64,000 bases of DNA from positions 15,558,089 to 15,622,088 of the forward strand of contig NC_065922.1 of the NCBI RefSeq assembly GCF_024586455.1, written 5' to 3'. Below are positions 11,330-23,039 of this stretch, piece after piece. A program made the translations under genes and the position numbers. Position 1 is the stretch's first letter. Each line of letters starts with the position of its first letter. The stretch is from Bactrocera neohumeralis. Lineage: Eukaryota; Arthropoda; Insecta; Diptera; Tephritidae. The notes beneath the pieces were generated by a model. The model did no database searches. It saw only the letters and a program-made list of their open reading frames with translations, and was not told the DNA's origin.

Positions 11330-12240
11330 CTTCTGAATCAAATCTTTAAAATCTCATAGGCCGGATGGCATCATAACAGCGCATCTACTACGAACTGTCA
11401 CATTTGCGTGCAATTGGTTGGTACCCATCTATGCGAACTGCTTAACGTACTTAGTTTGCGAAATATTCCTGGGGTTTGGAGACAGGTTAGCGTACCGAAG
11501 GCCGGTAAAATAGCGCATGGGTCGGCCAAGAATTTTAGACCCATCAATATTTCATCGTTCTTATTGAAGTCATTACGAAAACTGTTTGATCAAATCGAAT
11601 GGTGTATGAGGAACAAAGAGTTTGCAGTAGGGACGTTACTCGATAATTAGGGTCCATTCAACAATGTATAGCTTCAGACACCACGGAATATAGTAAGTAG
11701 GGGTACCCCTTAAGGGAGTCACTTCTTTCAATACCGGTTATAAACTGACTCATGACTTGTGCTTTCCATCAACTCTAAGTTTAGCCTTCCTGACCACTGC
11801 TGAGCCTTTAAGTGGAGGTAAGGTAACAGCCTTATTTTTGCTGACTCTGTGCTCATTACTAGTGAAGAAGTTTCTAGACTCCTTATCAAGTTACTTTAGG
11901 ATTAGACTGGTTTTGATGTCTGGCCTCAGCGATATTGCAGGACACTCAATAACTGCTGAATGTGAAGCTGAGTTGGCTTCATGAGATTTGCTACTGGACC
12001 GCTCACCAGTCTCAGACCAATTACCAAGCGTTGGTCAACTACCACCAGTTATGCAGTCGCAAGGTCCTTCGGACCCGTGGTAAATAGGAGGAGGTCTAGG
12101 AGTTCTAACTGGACACTGTTCCATCGGGTTTAAGGCATTAGCTGTTTGAAAGAAGATGAGATAGCAACATCTCAACATTTTCTCCTCGAATGTTTTGCTT
12201 TTGCCAGAACAAGCCAAAAATTGTGATGGGTTTAGGTGCT
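11330..12240 (+). mobile_element. Family B non-LTR: reverse transcriptase start and C-terminal zinc motif
   Basis: A plus-strand stretch around 11340-11600 encodes GPDGI-like and then WRQVSVPKAGK and NFRPINISSFLLKSL, the early reverse transcriptase motifs of R1/LOA-like elements. After large deletions, 12140-12215 encodes DEIATSQHFLLEC.AFART, the conserved C-terminal motif also seen in antisense at 23060-23110. Stops and frameshifts are frequent. It is a dead fragment. Confidence 0.75.
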
Positions 12241-12689
12241 AGCCGATATCTAATATCCAACTACCGGAGTTTTTCATTTGGCTTCACAAAGGTCTAAGTG
12301 TGATCTCTCCGCCACGCCGAGGGATCAGTCATCTAACCAAAGTATGAAAACCTGACAACCCTAACTGCATGACCTTTTACATTTTTCCTTTGCATCTCAG
12401 ACATTTTTATTTTATCGATTTCGAAAGTCGTACATTCAGTAAATTTTCATTGAAATTCACTATAAACTCTTTCTAAGTTAAGAAGGAAGTCCTAACAATT
12501 GTTAAACAGCGAAAGATTTTGTAATGACGTGATAAAGTATGATTTATTTCAACTGAAACAGATACCAAAGCCGAAGCAGTAAGAAAGATGAGTTGTCAGG
12601 CAAGTCGAAGATTTTCAAAACATACACATTATTCAATCGGTGGAATAGTGAAAAATGAGTATATAGCTGCCCTATAAACTGTGCGAGCA

Positions 12690-12840
12690 AACTCGAGTTG
12701 TGATATCGAATGACATGGATTATTGTCCAAAACAACAATACAATCTCCGAAGAAAATTGTCCAGATCGCACCACTACAGCAAATAGTTGCGATACAAACC
12801 AATACAAAGTCAAGTTCTTGTGAGGAAAACTTGAGCCAAT
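12690..12840 (+). repeat. R154 repeat monomer (single copy)
   Basis: It contains the diagnostic order GACATGGATTATTGTC, CAATCTCCGAAGAAAATTGT, CAGATCG.ACCACTA, GATACAAACC and CAAGTTCTTGT. The order matches the tandem units at 59430-60060, with substitutions. Confidence 0.7.
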
Positions 12841-13159
12841 AAATGGTATTATAGCTTCGTGCGGTCGAATTTAATATTTTTTCTTGTTTATTAATAATTT
12901 ACTGCTAATTTTTGGATAAACGATTCAGCCTTCAAAAATACTTTTTTCTAGGACTTAAATAGATTTTACATAAAGCCAAGAAGAGAGAAATCCGGTTCCA
13001 TTTTTCCTACTCTCAGAATAATTTGATAATGTCAGGTCTGGGGAAGCCTTAAACTTAAATTATTTGCTGAATTTGAGCATATCATTTAATAACTAAGCTT
13101 TTTGGACGAGGTCCAGGAGTTGTTGAATTATAAAATAACAAGATGAAATCAATTATTTC

Positions 13160-13440
13160 AGAGGTCGCTTGGCTCCTACGTCACAGTTGTCGGTCACAAA
13201 TTCGAAGTCGTCGGTAATTTCGTCTATCTTGGAACCAGCATTAACACAAACGGCTCGAAATCCAACGTAGAATATCTCTTGCTAAAAGGTTCTACTTTGG
13301 ACTGAGTAGGTAATTGAAAAGTAAAGTCCTCTCTCGACGAACAAAGACCAAAGGAGGAGGACTCGCCTTAAAATTCTTACGGGTAATACTTCCCAACGAA
13401 TCAATCTCCCTTCTTCTTTGGAAGAAAAGTGTGTTACGAA
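13160..13440 (+). mobile_element. Family A non-LTR fragment, sense orientation
   Basis: Sequence encoding FEVV.NFVYLGTSINTN and the KSKVLSRRTKTK-type block of family A is present on the plus strand with frameshifts. Homologous DNA is at 21210-21380 (+) and, antisense, at 17480-17580 and 33840-33920. Confidence 0.75.
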
Positions 13441-14319
13441 TATTTTGTTGAGTCAAACATAATTTTCATATGACTATATGGCTCAAGTATGTATAGGTAT
13501 GTTTTCTGCTTTTTTGTCTTTAAAACTTATATATTTTTTCATATCTATGCAGAAGGGCAAATACAAAACCCGCATGTTTTTTGACCTCCTAACATAGATA
13601 GTAAATCTATATTGAAGGTCTATAAATGTCAACGCAGTACAGTCTTAAGCAAATGTTATATACATATGTATACATATACATACATATGTATATTTTTAAA
13701 TAACTAATCACTCGCTAAATAATATACAAATAATCGTTCATTTGTCTTATCATGCCTACCGATGCATTTTAATTGAGATCTGCTGGAATAAGTTCAAAAG
13801 CCTAAGAAAACGCAATATTTCCGCAAGCAGAATTAAAAACTTTAAAAATTATTATTATAAAGTAATTTTCCAAATTAACTTCCTCAGCGCTTCAATTACG
13901 CCTTCAATTTCGGAATTTTCGTTCAAAAATACACAAAACAACTGTTCAAATGAAAATTGGGTCAATATTTGGTTAAAACGCGCACGCTACGCTCTGCCCC
14001 CTAAGAAGCGCAGAAAGCTCGCAGTGAAGCTTCAGTAGAAGTTCTAACAGTCGCTTAAACCGAAGGTAAGGCTTTTGTGTATAAACTCTAATTGTGCCGT
14101 CATGCGAAAGCTGACAAAAAGGCCAACGTCGCACGGTACTTTCCGCTATACGGCAAAACCCTAGCACAGACCCAAAATGTGCCAGTTGAAGCCGAAAAGG
14201 CGAGGTGTCACTGTCGATCAGCGAAAAGCGAAAGTGTCGAAAATCGAACTTTGAAAATTATACTTTTTGAAATATATACTCGTAAATATATAAGTTAAGA
14301 AGCATATATAAACAGTGAA

Positions 14320-16284
14320 ATGGATACGAAGTATGTGAACTTCTGTCGTTGGTTCGTCATTTTGGTGTTGTTGCAGACATTTATGCCACCGGGGGCAGAG
14401 AGCAAGCCTTTGCCTGGAAAGAAAGCAAATATGGGTAGGTTCAAGTAGCAAATCTTAATTATTTCTAATGCTAGGTGATACTTAATCACATTGTATTACG
14501 ATTAACGGTTCACACGAAGCTGAAAATCACGTGCTGCTCAAAGTGAGGTTAGGTCGTATTAAAAGGTTTTTCTTCTTCGCACATTTTTGCGGACATTTTG
14601 AAATTTTCATCAACAGTTGTATGGGGAAATAGTTGCCTCACTCTAGAGTTGCCACATAATTTAATTTTTACTTTAATTTATTTATTATTTTTTTTAATTA
14701 TATGTTTTTTTTCAATTCCATTAGCGCTCAGCGCCTTGGCTGGCATGACCGCAGGCCATTTGATAGGACGTGCCGTCGCCGCTCGTCGTGAGAAAAAGGA
14801 AAAACTAGATATGAGCGAACACTTGCCACCAAATTGTAGAAGAGAGGTTAGAACTGAACGGGATAAGGAAGACTGGAACAAATTCATTGAAACCAAATAC
14901 ATTGTATGCGATCCGCTTCCAAATCAACCGCAACAGCCACAACAACAACAAATTGTAAGTACCCAAATAGGTTCGTCTCAACAACAACAAGCGTTGTACC
15001 CTAATTTATATGTGCCGCAGCAGCAACCGCAACAACAGCAACATCAGTATATGCAACAACAACATTTGCAACATCAACAACAGCAGCAGCCGCAACAACC
15101 ACCATCGCCACAACAACACCAACAACAGTATCTTCAACAACCCCAACAACAGCAGCAACCACATCAACAACAACAACCACAACCACAGTATCTGCAGCAG
15201 CAACAACCTCAATCCCAACAATCGCAGCAGTCCCAACATACTCAGTGGCATCCCTCTCCAATTGCTTCTCAAGAGCAAACGCAGCAATCAGCTGGACAAG
15301 TTCAGCCTCAACCATCTTACTACATGCCCATATATCCAAAACTGCCTGTGGCTGGGTACCCGCAACCCGCCAGCCAAGCACAATTCCCCCAAATATATCC
15401 AAGTGCACAACAACAAAACAACCAGACCGTCGCCCAGCAACCACATCTCGTTCCATGTGCAAATCATTCAGGTCAGCAGCAACCTGAAAAGACTGTACCT
15501 CAAGCCGTAGAAATCCCAGCCACACCAACGGCTTCACCGCCACCAGTTCCTCAGACAACAGCGCGGTCAAAACCATTTCTCGCGTTTATTAAAAAGGTAC
15601 AGGAAAGTGTGGCGAAGCGAAAAGATGAGCAAGCAGCACAACAAACCCCTATTAGTATTAAAGACTCCTACTTACGGATACAACAGGCAGTTAATCAGCC
15701 GAATCCACCAGCGGAAGAGCAACATAAGTCACCACAAAATAATTCCGAACAAGTTGCAAACGCTGCTGCGGCACAAGCTGAAGTAAATCGCTAATTTTTG
15801 TACATCACTCTTATGAATATTATTTCTAATCTTATTGTAGCAAATTGTCCAGCCATCGGCGGTAGTACCCGCTCAGCCAGCCGCGCCAGCTGTTCAACCG
15901 GCTGTTGTTCCGCAGCCAAGTCAGGAGCAGCCCGCAGGCTACCAACAACCCGCATTGAATGGTCCGCCAATCGGATTTGTCCAACCTCCTCAGCAAGCCG
16001 GTCAACCGTCAGCACAAGCTCCACAAACAGTCCAATCCCCACAACCGGTTCCACCAGTTCAGACAGTACAAATGCCACAAGGTGGCCAAACAGGCCCACA
16101 ACCAATGCAACCAGTTCAAGTGGTTCAACAGGCTCAACCTGCCCAACCGGCTCAAGGCCCTTCACAAGTATTTGTTATGTCGAAGAAAACGGGTTACTTC
16201 AAAAAGAACTCTGCCGACAAGTTACTGCAAACCAATCTCGTCCTGATGATGATGATGGCTTTCCTACTCATTTGGTTCCAGTAG
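14320..16284 (+). CDS. Secreted Gln/Pro-rich protein with hydrophobic C-terminal tail, three exons; not recognised
   Basis: Exons 14320-14434, 14725-15782 and 15841-16284 join in frame to give 538 residues. Residues 1-27 form a signal peptide (basic start, WFVILVLLQTF core, likely cut after GAES or nearby). Residues 39-58 (ALSALAGMTAGHLIGRAVAA) are a Gly/Ala-rich hydrophobic segment followed by a basic cluster. Two cysteines (C76, C100) flank a charged stretch. From about 104 to 500 the chain is almost all Q, P, S and A with long CAA/CAG runs. The end is MSKKTGYFKKNSADKLLQ, then LVLMMMMAFLLIWFQ at the extreme C-terminus, which looks like a GPI-anchor signal or a tail anchor. Translation of exon 2 ends at a stop only if the 58-bp intron is retained. 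Candidate poly(A) signal: 16384-16389. Function unknown. The layout recalls small GPI-linked prion-like proteins, but that is only an analogy. Confidence 0.75.
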
Positions 16285-16383
16285 ATCCTTTTTTTTTGTG
16301 TGCCACTTTAACTTTCAATGTGCTTACAAAATGACGTTCGAAAGATTTACTTTAAGCTCGTTAAATATATAAATAACTTTATT

Positions 16384-16389
16384 AATAAA
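16384..16389 (+). terminator. Candidate poly(A) signal of the Q/P-rich gene
   Basis: An AATAAA lies 100 bp after the stop codon, just before the mariner insertion at 16487. Confidence 0.5.
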
Positions 16390-16486
16390 AGAGATATTCG
16401 AATGGCGTAATAAATAATATACAATTTCAGAGTCGAACCCAAAAGTTTTTAGTAAAAATGTTTCTTTTGCCTTTACAGTCGGAGTA

Positions 16487-17058
16487 CAAGGTGGTTTCCA
16501 AAGTAAACAGGACTTTAAAAAAAGAGAACAAATGGTTTTTTCGGCAAAATCAAATTATTTTATTCAAAATAGTCTCCTTCTGCTTCAATGTAGCTTTTAG
16601 CACGGTCCAAAAGCATGTCGACCGAGTGTTTTAGCTCCTTGGCCGGTGTGGCCGCCAGTATGCCGGTGCAAGCCTTTTGAATGGCTTCCATGTTGATCGT
16701 CATTTATGTCCTCACGACCACTTTGAAAACGTTGAAACCAATCGTGCACTCTGCTACGGGATAGGCAATCATCGCCATAAACTTGTTTCATCAATTGAAA
16801 CGTTTCGGTAAAAGTTTTACCAACTTTAAAAAACAAAATTTAATGTTGCCTCTTTGTTCGAAGCTCATTTTCGCACCGATAACACAAACATACTGATACT
16901 TAAAACGCAATAACTTCACTTCCAATCCATGAAATGTCATAAAATGTCACTGGACAATCGATAAAGATAGCAGATTCTAATACACCAGTCGACATATATA
17001 TAAATGGCGCCACCAGGGAGCGCTAGATTCAAAAAGTCCTGTTTACTTTGGAATCTTG
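16487..17058 (-). mobile_element. Mariner element, internally deleted (MITE-like), 572 bp with TA target duplication
   Basis: It is bounded by TA on each side (16485-16486 and 17059-17060). The left end reads CAAGGTGGTTTCCAAAGTAA and continues ACAGGACTT. The right end is its inverted partner (AAGTCCTGTTTACTTTGG..CTTG). Minus-strand frames from the ATG at 16868 encode MSFEQRGNIKFC, then KVGKTFTETFQLMKQVYGDDCL and a VHDWFQRFQSGR helix-turn-helix block typical of mariner transposases. The frame shifts once and then ends; the whole catalytic domain is missing. A second, differently deleted copy is at 26089-26449. Confidence 0.88.
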
Positions 17059-17214
17059 TAGTACGTTTTTTCATTATTCTTCCTGTAGTTAAAGCTTAGA
17101 CTTGGCACTCCTGTCTAAAGAACGGTCCACGCATGATTTGAATGGGTATAAGGGGACGGTCAGATTAGCCTCACCTACCGGTGAAGCTATTAACGCAAGA
17201 GCAAATCTCATTTC

Positions 17215-17386
17215 GGTTCTTGATAAGCCACGCCCTATCCAAAAACGGCCACCATCGAAAATAACGTGACTAAAATCCACGATCTCGTGATTGTAGACCA
17301 CTGACTGAAGGTGCCCGAGGTAACTAAGATAGTACGCACCTCAAAGACCGAAAATAGCGCGTGGATCATAACTTACATGAAATATT
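17215..17386 (+). mobile_element. Mariner transposase fragment, second helix-turn-helix region
   Basis: The plus strand encodes KTATIENNVTKIHDLVIVDH, a stop, LKV.EVTKIVRTSKTEN and then IITYMKY. This follows the linker and second DNA-binding helix order of mariner transposases (VxKIHDxVLADRRLKVREI..). It has one stop and no flanking ends, and abuts a rearranged family A copy. Confidence 0.65.
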
Positions 17387-17795
17387 AGACATGCGAGAAC
17401 TCGTAACGACGATTCATCAGATGTTGTCATTGTTCACGCCACTGCATAATATAGCAAGACAGGGATGATGAGTGACTTGAAGAATTCGGTCTCTATTCGT
17501 CGAGAGAGGACTTTACTTCTCAATTGCCTACTCAGTTCGAAGTAGAACCTGTTGGCAAGAGTTATTCTGCGTTAGATTTCGGGTCTGGTGTTACCCAAGT
17601 GAGGAACGTTTTTTCATCGCCATTCACTTGAGAGTGGCCAGAAGCAATTCTTTTACATATGGCTCAATCAGCTCACGACTTTCGGTCTTAGCCAAAAAAC
17701 ATCCGTTTGAGGGCGAGCTAAAGTGAGAAGCGAACATCACTCCCCAGGATTGTGCGCTGAGTTTCGGGCCCGCTACCTAAAACGCACCCCTAATG
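17387..17795. mobile_element. Family A non-LTR, head-to-head rearranged copy
   Basis: 17387-17590 is family A coding DNA in minus orientation (CGTAAC.ACGATTCATCAGATG.., GTCGAGAGAGGACTTTACTTC, GCAAGAGTTATTCTGCG). From about 17598 to 17795 the sequence switches to the family's 5' leader in plus orientation (CCATTCACTTGAGAGTGGCC, CTTTTACATATGGCTCAA, ACATCCGTTTGAGGGCGAGC, TTGTGCGCTGAGTTTCGGG). The same minus-ORF then plus-leader order occurs at 33570-34850 and 56985-58000 with different junctions. Confidence 0.75.
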
Positions 17796-18984
17796 CAAAG
17801 ATTAGATGTGGAATTGGTGAAAAAACTTCCAGATTTGCTTTTCCACCATGACGCTCACCTTGCACCCTTCTAAAAAAAGGTATATTTTAGACGGGTCAAT
17901 GAAGTTGGATCATCATTGGGTTAAGTGTATCGAGCTAAATTATCTCATAAATCGTCATTTTTTTAAATTTTTGTTTTTTATTTGTAGGCCAAATATTCAT
18001 CGTATCACCTCGTATATGGATGTTTTTGTTAGCAAAATTAAATTTTCCAAAATACGATTCTAAAAAGTCTAGAAAAGTGAGATTCACGTACTAATCTCAA
18101 CTCCACCCAAATCTCATACAAAATAAACGCATACGCGCATTAATCTAGGCCACCAATTTTGGCATGCGAAAGTCTACCGAATGCCAAAAAACCTAAACAA
18201 TTCACCAATAGCTTCGAAACCGACGAAAAAGGAAAAAGATAACAACAAAAACGTAAGCGATTAGTTTTCGTCCAGATTCAATGAATTGATAGAATTCGTT
18301 TTGCCGATTGGAAACGAATAACCTAGTTTCAAATCGATGCCGGTGAAAAAATGCGAGCATTTGCAACTGTAACAACAACAATAGCAAGACAACCACAGCC
18401 AGCGCCAGCAAAGATTACCTCTTTCTGCTCTCGTAGCAGCTGCAAGGAAGCACGAAAATGTGGCACGTTTAAATCTGACCATTTTTGCAACAAAATTAAT
18501 TTTTCGTGAGATGAGTGCGTTTTTTTCGATTATTGTATCCATTTTCAACACTGCAAATGGAAAAATAGAACGGTGAGTTGCGTTGATGTGGGCATAAATG
18601 GCGTTCTCGCGGAGAGTAAAGTTTCGATCAAAAAATGAATATGTCCCATTAAATATCCGAGGAAATATCCGTGGATAAGTTAATTCTTTACCCAAAATTT
18701 ACGAAAATTATCGAAAAAATGGCAGTAAAGGAGTATATTTCTCAACCACTAATTGAACCCCTACATAACGACATACATATACTATACGTAAAATCTTATG
18801 TATATGTACTTCAGGTTGAAAGAAAATCACTTCTGCCCCACTATTAAAGGTATCCGGGGTTTAGTTTTATAGTGAACATTTCTGCCGACGAACGCTTCAG
18901 TATTTCAAAAAAAAATCTCAGACCTTATAGCAAGTTTGGACAAAATAAAACCGTTTTTAGACAGATATAAAGCAGGGATATCCA
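17796..18984. other. No gene seen
   Basis: Only short frames without similarity are present. The minus frame at 18261-18695 has no domain I know and no splice support. Confidence 0.4.
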
Positions 18985-19680
18985 GACATTAGCCCCGATG
19001 GCTTTGGTAACTACGACAGGATGCCTCCTGATATCTTCCATCGAAAACCAGCATATTGAGGCCCGTATGCTCACCTTTAAGGAACGTAATGAACTCCTCG
19101 CCCAGCTGGGCTGCTTTTTTAGATATCATCCCTGCAGTCACCTGCTTGGAGTGGAACCGCCTACTAAGAGTATCAAAAGGTCCTTCCTCAACAACGCTGA
19201 CGACAAAAGCAATACGCCGATCAGACTTCAGATGCAACTAACTTCAGACATGCCACATGCCACATATTGACCGACATTCAGAGTGGATCCATTAGCACCT
19301 TCAACGACTCCCTCACAGTGAATAACATACATCAAATCACCACCAATTGCAGTCGAAGAGCACGAGTTGCCGCGAGAAACGAGAGTGACCCTTGCGCAGC
19401 TTCGTTCTGAATACTGTAGCAGGTTAAACTCCCACCTATCTAGAATAGACCCCTGACATATCAAACATATTTCCAGCGTGCACTGACTCCTCGCATGACA
19501 CTAGCCACCTCTTTGCATGCCCTGCTTATCCTACACATCTGACACCCCTCTTCATTTGGTCCGAACCCGTCGAAACAGCACGTTTCCTGGGCCTACCGTT
19601 GGTTGACGTCGATGACAACTTATCTAATCCATACCATCCTAACGGGGATTAGGTACCCGTTACAAAAACAACAACATGAT
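18985..19680 (+). mobile_element. Family C (jockey-like) non-LTR 3' end
   Basis: Plus frames encode TGCLLISSIE..HIEARML and KERNELLAQLGCFFRYHPC, then LAQLRSEYCSRLNSHLSRIDP. The end is TPLFIWSEPVETARFLGLPL followed by VDDNLSNPYHPNGD and a stop near 19650. This is the C-terminal part of a jockey-type ORF2, and the short 3' end runs straight into ACAAAAACAACAACA. Frameshifts near 19245 and 19460 inactivate it. Related copies: 44130-44800 (-), 52195-52350 (+), 52354-52600 (-), 58130-58215 (+), 61570-61810 (+). Confidence 0.82.
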
Positions 19681-19919
19681 TGTTGTCAAGTGGCTCAATG
19701 AGTTAAATTGGTTGGTCTGCTTTCAGCGACTGCCGCTGTAATGACAGTGTTTAACCGGTTAAAAGTCCTGAATTGTTGCAACATATTTAATTTTTGTGCA
19801 TATAAATAAGTATGGACACATTAAATATTGAATTTTTTATACTTTTTATGCCCTCGGCCGAATTTAACCCCTTCTAACATGTTTGAAATATTAGGTCTAC
19901 AACTTTGCTGCCGCCGTTT

Positions 19920-20135
19920 TTTTTTGTAAATTTAAGGCTTTATTGTATAAAAACGGTTACAAAAATGTTATTCAAAATATTGGCCGTCGCTAGCTACTAC
20001 TTTTGATCATCTTTCTGGCAGCATGCGTATTCCGTGACGAAATAACTCCTCATCTTTCGAGTCGATCCAAGTATCAATCTAATTTTTGACTTCTTCATAA
20101 GAACTGAATTGCTTGTTAGCTAGACCGTGTACCAT
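19920..20135 (-). mobile_element. Mariner transposase C-terminal fragment
   Basis: The minus strand can be read as SSYEEVKNWID, then a W.D.KDEEF block and an RMLPERWSKVV-like end with ASDGQYF. This is the conserved C-terminus of mariner transposases (compare the SETMAR end). The plus-strand signature is GCATGCGTATTCCGTGACGA. Upstream catalytic motifs are absent. Confidence 0.6.
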
Positions 20136-21029
20136 TGATCGGAACAAGATGGCGCAACGTCTAGATGGCACAACGTCTAGTAAGAATCAGCGTCTCCAAA
20201 TACCTACGTACTTTTAGGCAGTGAGACTTAAGGCACGTACGACGACTTTTAATTGTTATTGTTGTTGTTTGTAATTTTGCTACAGCTGTAAGATTGTCCA
20301 GCATTGATAGCGAGGATTTGCATACAATATCAAAGTAGAAATTGTGAGTTTCCGTAAATATATAAGTATATATATTATACAATATATGCGAGTCTCTTTC
20401 ACAGTAGTAGATACCACAGAAGTTTCGAAGAATACGAGTTTGTATTTATATGAACCAATACATTAAATATTTACTGTATTTTATAAAAATAGCGAAAAAA
20501 TATATCCAAAGGCTGGTCTCCATATTTCACACCAATTATTTATTGCCTTTTCTATTCTTTTCAAAACCAATAACTCCACTTTCAGCATTAAAGTTACATT
20601 CCACTCATTGCATTCATATTTAAAGGAAATGTTACAGCATTTAAATTTGCCACATACTTCCTGATAGCCCGTTAAAAACACACACACATGCATACATTTT
20701 GACTCTCATACGGGAAACACATTAGTCAGCGTCGGCCAGAGTTCATTACCCTTTTTTTCGCTCAAATACGTGCGAACGTCCTTGGGAAAATGTCGTGTTA
20801 CTTTAGCGGCTTAACAGTGGAGAATTACCCCTAAAAAGAGTCGATAACAACTAAAAAAATATATACTGTATACAGCGCTATTTTTTGTAACTCTGAAAGG
20901 CCTAGTTGGAGTACTTATATGTATATGTGTATGTATGCATAAATGAGATGAAATAACCCAGTCAAACAAATCAAAATTTACAGATTCAATTGCTCTGAAT
21001 TCAATAGACGATTTCTAATGAAACTCCCT
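20136..21029. other. No gene seen
   Basis: The interval contains AT-rich sequence, a short tandem of a GGCGCAACGTCTAGAT motif at 20150-20180, and TATATGTATATG microsatellite at 20915-20935. No similarity was noted. Confidence 0.4.
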
Positions 21030-21670
21030 ATCATGCGACTTCTTCAATCTACCGCTGGAGAAAGTAATTCGAGCTGAATAGAGAAGTACAATCTTCTATA
21101 AGAGCTGCTTTCTCCAGATTAGACAAATAAGCGAAGCAAATGGGTCTGATAGTGAACGAAAGCAAGGAGAAATATCTCGTGGCATTAAACTAACAGCCAT
21201 CGCATTCGAACTTCGAAGTCGAAGATAATTTCGTCTATCTAGGAGCCAGCATTAACGCCAACAACAATGTCATCGTCGAAATCCAACGCAAAATATCTCT
21301 TGCCAACAGATGCTACTTCGGACCGAGTAGGCAATTGAGAAGTAAAGTTCTCTCTCGACGAATAAAGACCAAACCATTCAAAGTAAGGATATGCGGAAGG
21401 TTTATGGTCCTTTGCGCAATGACCGCAGTCGATGGAACGATGGACTGTACGAGATATACGCCGCCATTGTCATACTTGTAGTTCAGCGAATTAAAAGACA
21501 GCGGCTACGCTGGCAAGGTCATGTCGATCCGAATGGATAAAAACACTCCAGCTTTGAGAGTAGACGAAGAGAAAGACCTCCACTCTGTTGGAAAGACCAG
21601 ATGGAGAAAGACCTGGCTAAACTTAGAATCTCCGATTGGCGCGAACAGCGAAAGAGGTTTGAGAAAATTT
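21030..21670 (+). mobile_element. Family A non-LTR fragment, sense orientation
   Basis: Degenerate plus frames give the CDFFNLPLEKVIR reverse transcriptase region, then AKQMGLIVNESKEKY, FVYLGASINANNN, RKISLANRCYFG and LRSKVLSRRIKTK. The downstream QRLRWQGHV region and the ERPPLWWKDQME-like end follow near 21500-21600. An internal deletion removes the YADD motif. Many stops mark it as dead. Confidence 0.82.
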
Positions 21671-21699
21671 AAAAAAATATATCGCTTGCGATTTTTTTT

Positions 21700-22679
21700 C
21701 TACTGCTTACTGGGTATATCAGCTTCCTGCTTAAATTTTAGTTAATACCACATAAAAGCACATGAGTTTGTAGGAATATTTAAATAAATTCCATGTGTTT
21801 ATGGTTTACTCATTTCATTCTTGTTAATATGGAGAGTATATGAAGGGGTATGTGTATTGGCATTTCACCGCTGGTATTTCATAAAATATTTTGCTCATTA
21901 ATCACAAGAGCACTACAGTGTCATGCACAGATTCCGGTTAATGCCTTTAAGTAAAATCTTTTTTGTGTGAGTATGCACTATATATGTATACCATTACCAT
22001 GTGCTCGTTGTTGTCGCTCTCTCACTCGGCGTCGGGGTTTTGTTGAGTTGACCGGAACGCTGATAAGGATCGCTACACTCGCAGAGCACTGTAAATTCTT
22101 TGGGAACCCATATTTTAAGCTTAATCTTTTTGCACTAACACACACTTGCTACCACATATTGGTAAAAGGAACACTACAACTGGGCAATAATAATGTTATA
22201 ATATAATATTATGCGCGGCATCAAAAGTGGAACTAAAAGTCATGTGACAGCGACACAGTTCATTACATTTTTATCTGTTTGTTGCACATGTAGAATTTGT
22301 TTTTGTATACTTTTTGCATGGTTTTCAATGATTTCGATAATGTTTTAATATTACAGTTGCTAGGGCAGAGACTAAGTTTGGTAATATAAAACGTTTGAGT
22401 TTGGCAAGAGCTGTACCAACATCATAGTTTAAGCAAATTCGAAAGCTGTGCACTTTATGAAGCTGAAAAATCAGTAAATTTGACCCTTGGTGATATAAAA
22501 ATATATTTGCACGGATTGCAATACAAATTTGTATTTTTACGTACAATATAGGCACCCAAGTTAATGCAAGCACACCGACGCTTAATAAAATTTTCAATAT
22601 TTGTTTTAAGCGTCGGCTGTGACGACCGTCAGCGCCTTCAACGAATTTTGATTTTTTTCGGATTCAGCTAGTTTTTGGA
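21700..22679. other. No gene seen
   Basis: AT-rich sequence without recognisable coding or repeat structure. Confidence 0.4.
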
Positions 22680-23035
22680 GCATCATACGCTAGATTATTG
22701 GATATTTTCGAAGTCTCGGCAACAGTAATTTTGGCATGAGTCTAGCATTGTTCAGTCGATCGATAAGAGATATTGAGATCCTTTGCAATTTCTCTGGTGC
22801 CAGCGCGACCATTTTCAAGTTCTGTTTCTTTAACTTTTCCGATGTTTTCGATTGTTATTAACAGAGTTGGATAGACGACTCGCAGCAGGCAAGTTTTCGA
22901 TGACTTGACGACCTTCGTTGAATGCTTTATGCCACAGAACACTTCTGTTCGAGGATTCCGCAGACGTGGTTTCACCCCAAACACAAAACTCCAAGCAAAC
23001 TCGTTGTTCAATTTGTTTTCGTGGTAAAATCAACA
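22680..23035 (-). mobile_element. Mariner transposase N-terminal fragment
   Basis: The minus strand from about 23030 encodes RKQIEQRVCLEFC and AESSNRSVLWHKAFNEGR; after a frameshift it gives ENIGKVKETELENGRAGTREI and AKDLNISYRST. These are the first and second DNA-binding helices of a mariner transposase. It stops before the catalytic domain and meets a family B fragment at 23040. Confidence 0.75.
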
Positions 23036-23039
23036 GACA

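Noticed and set aside
15001..15576. Long open frames antisense and out of frame across the CAA/CAG region.
   Set aside because: They are produced by the repeat itself (poly-Val/Leu or poly-Asn/Ser translations) and have no independent support.
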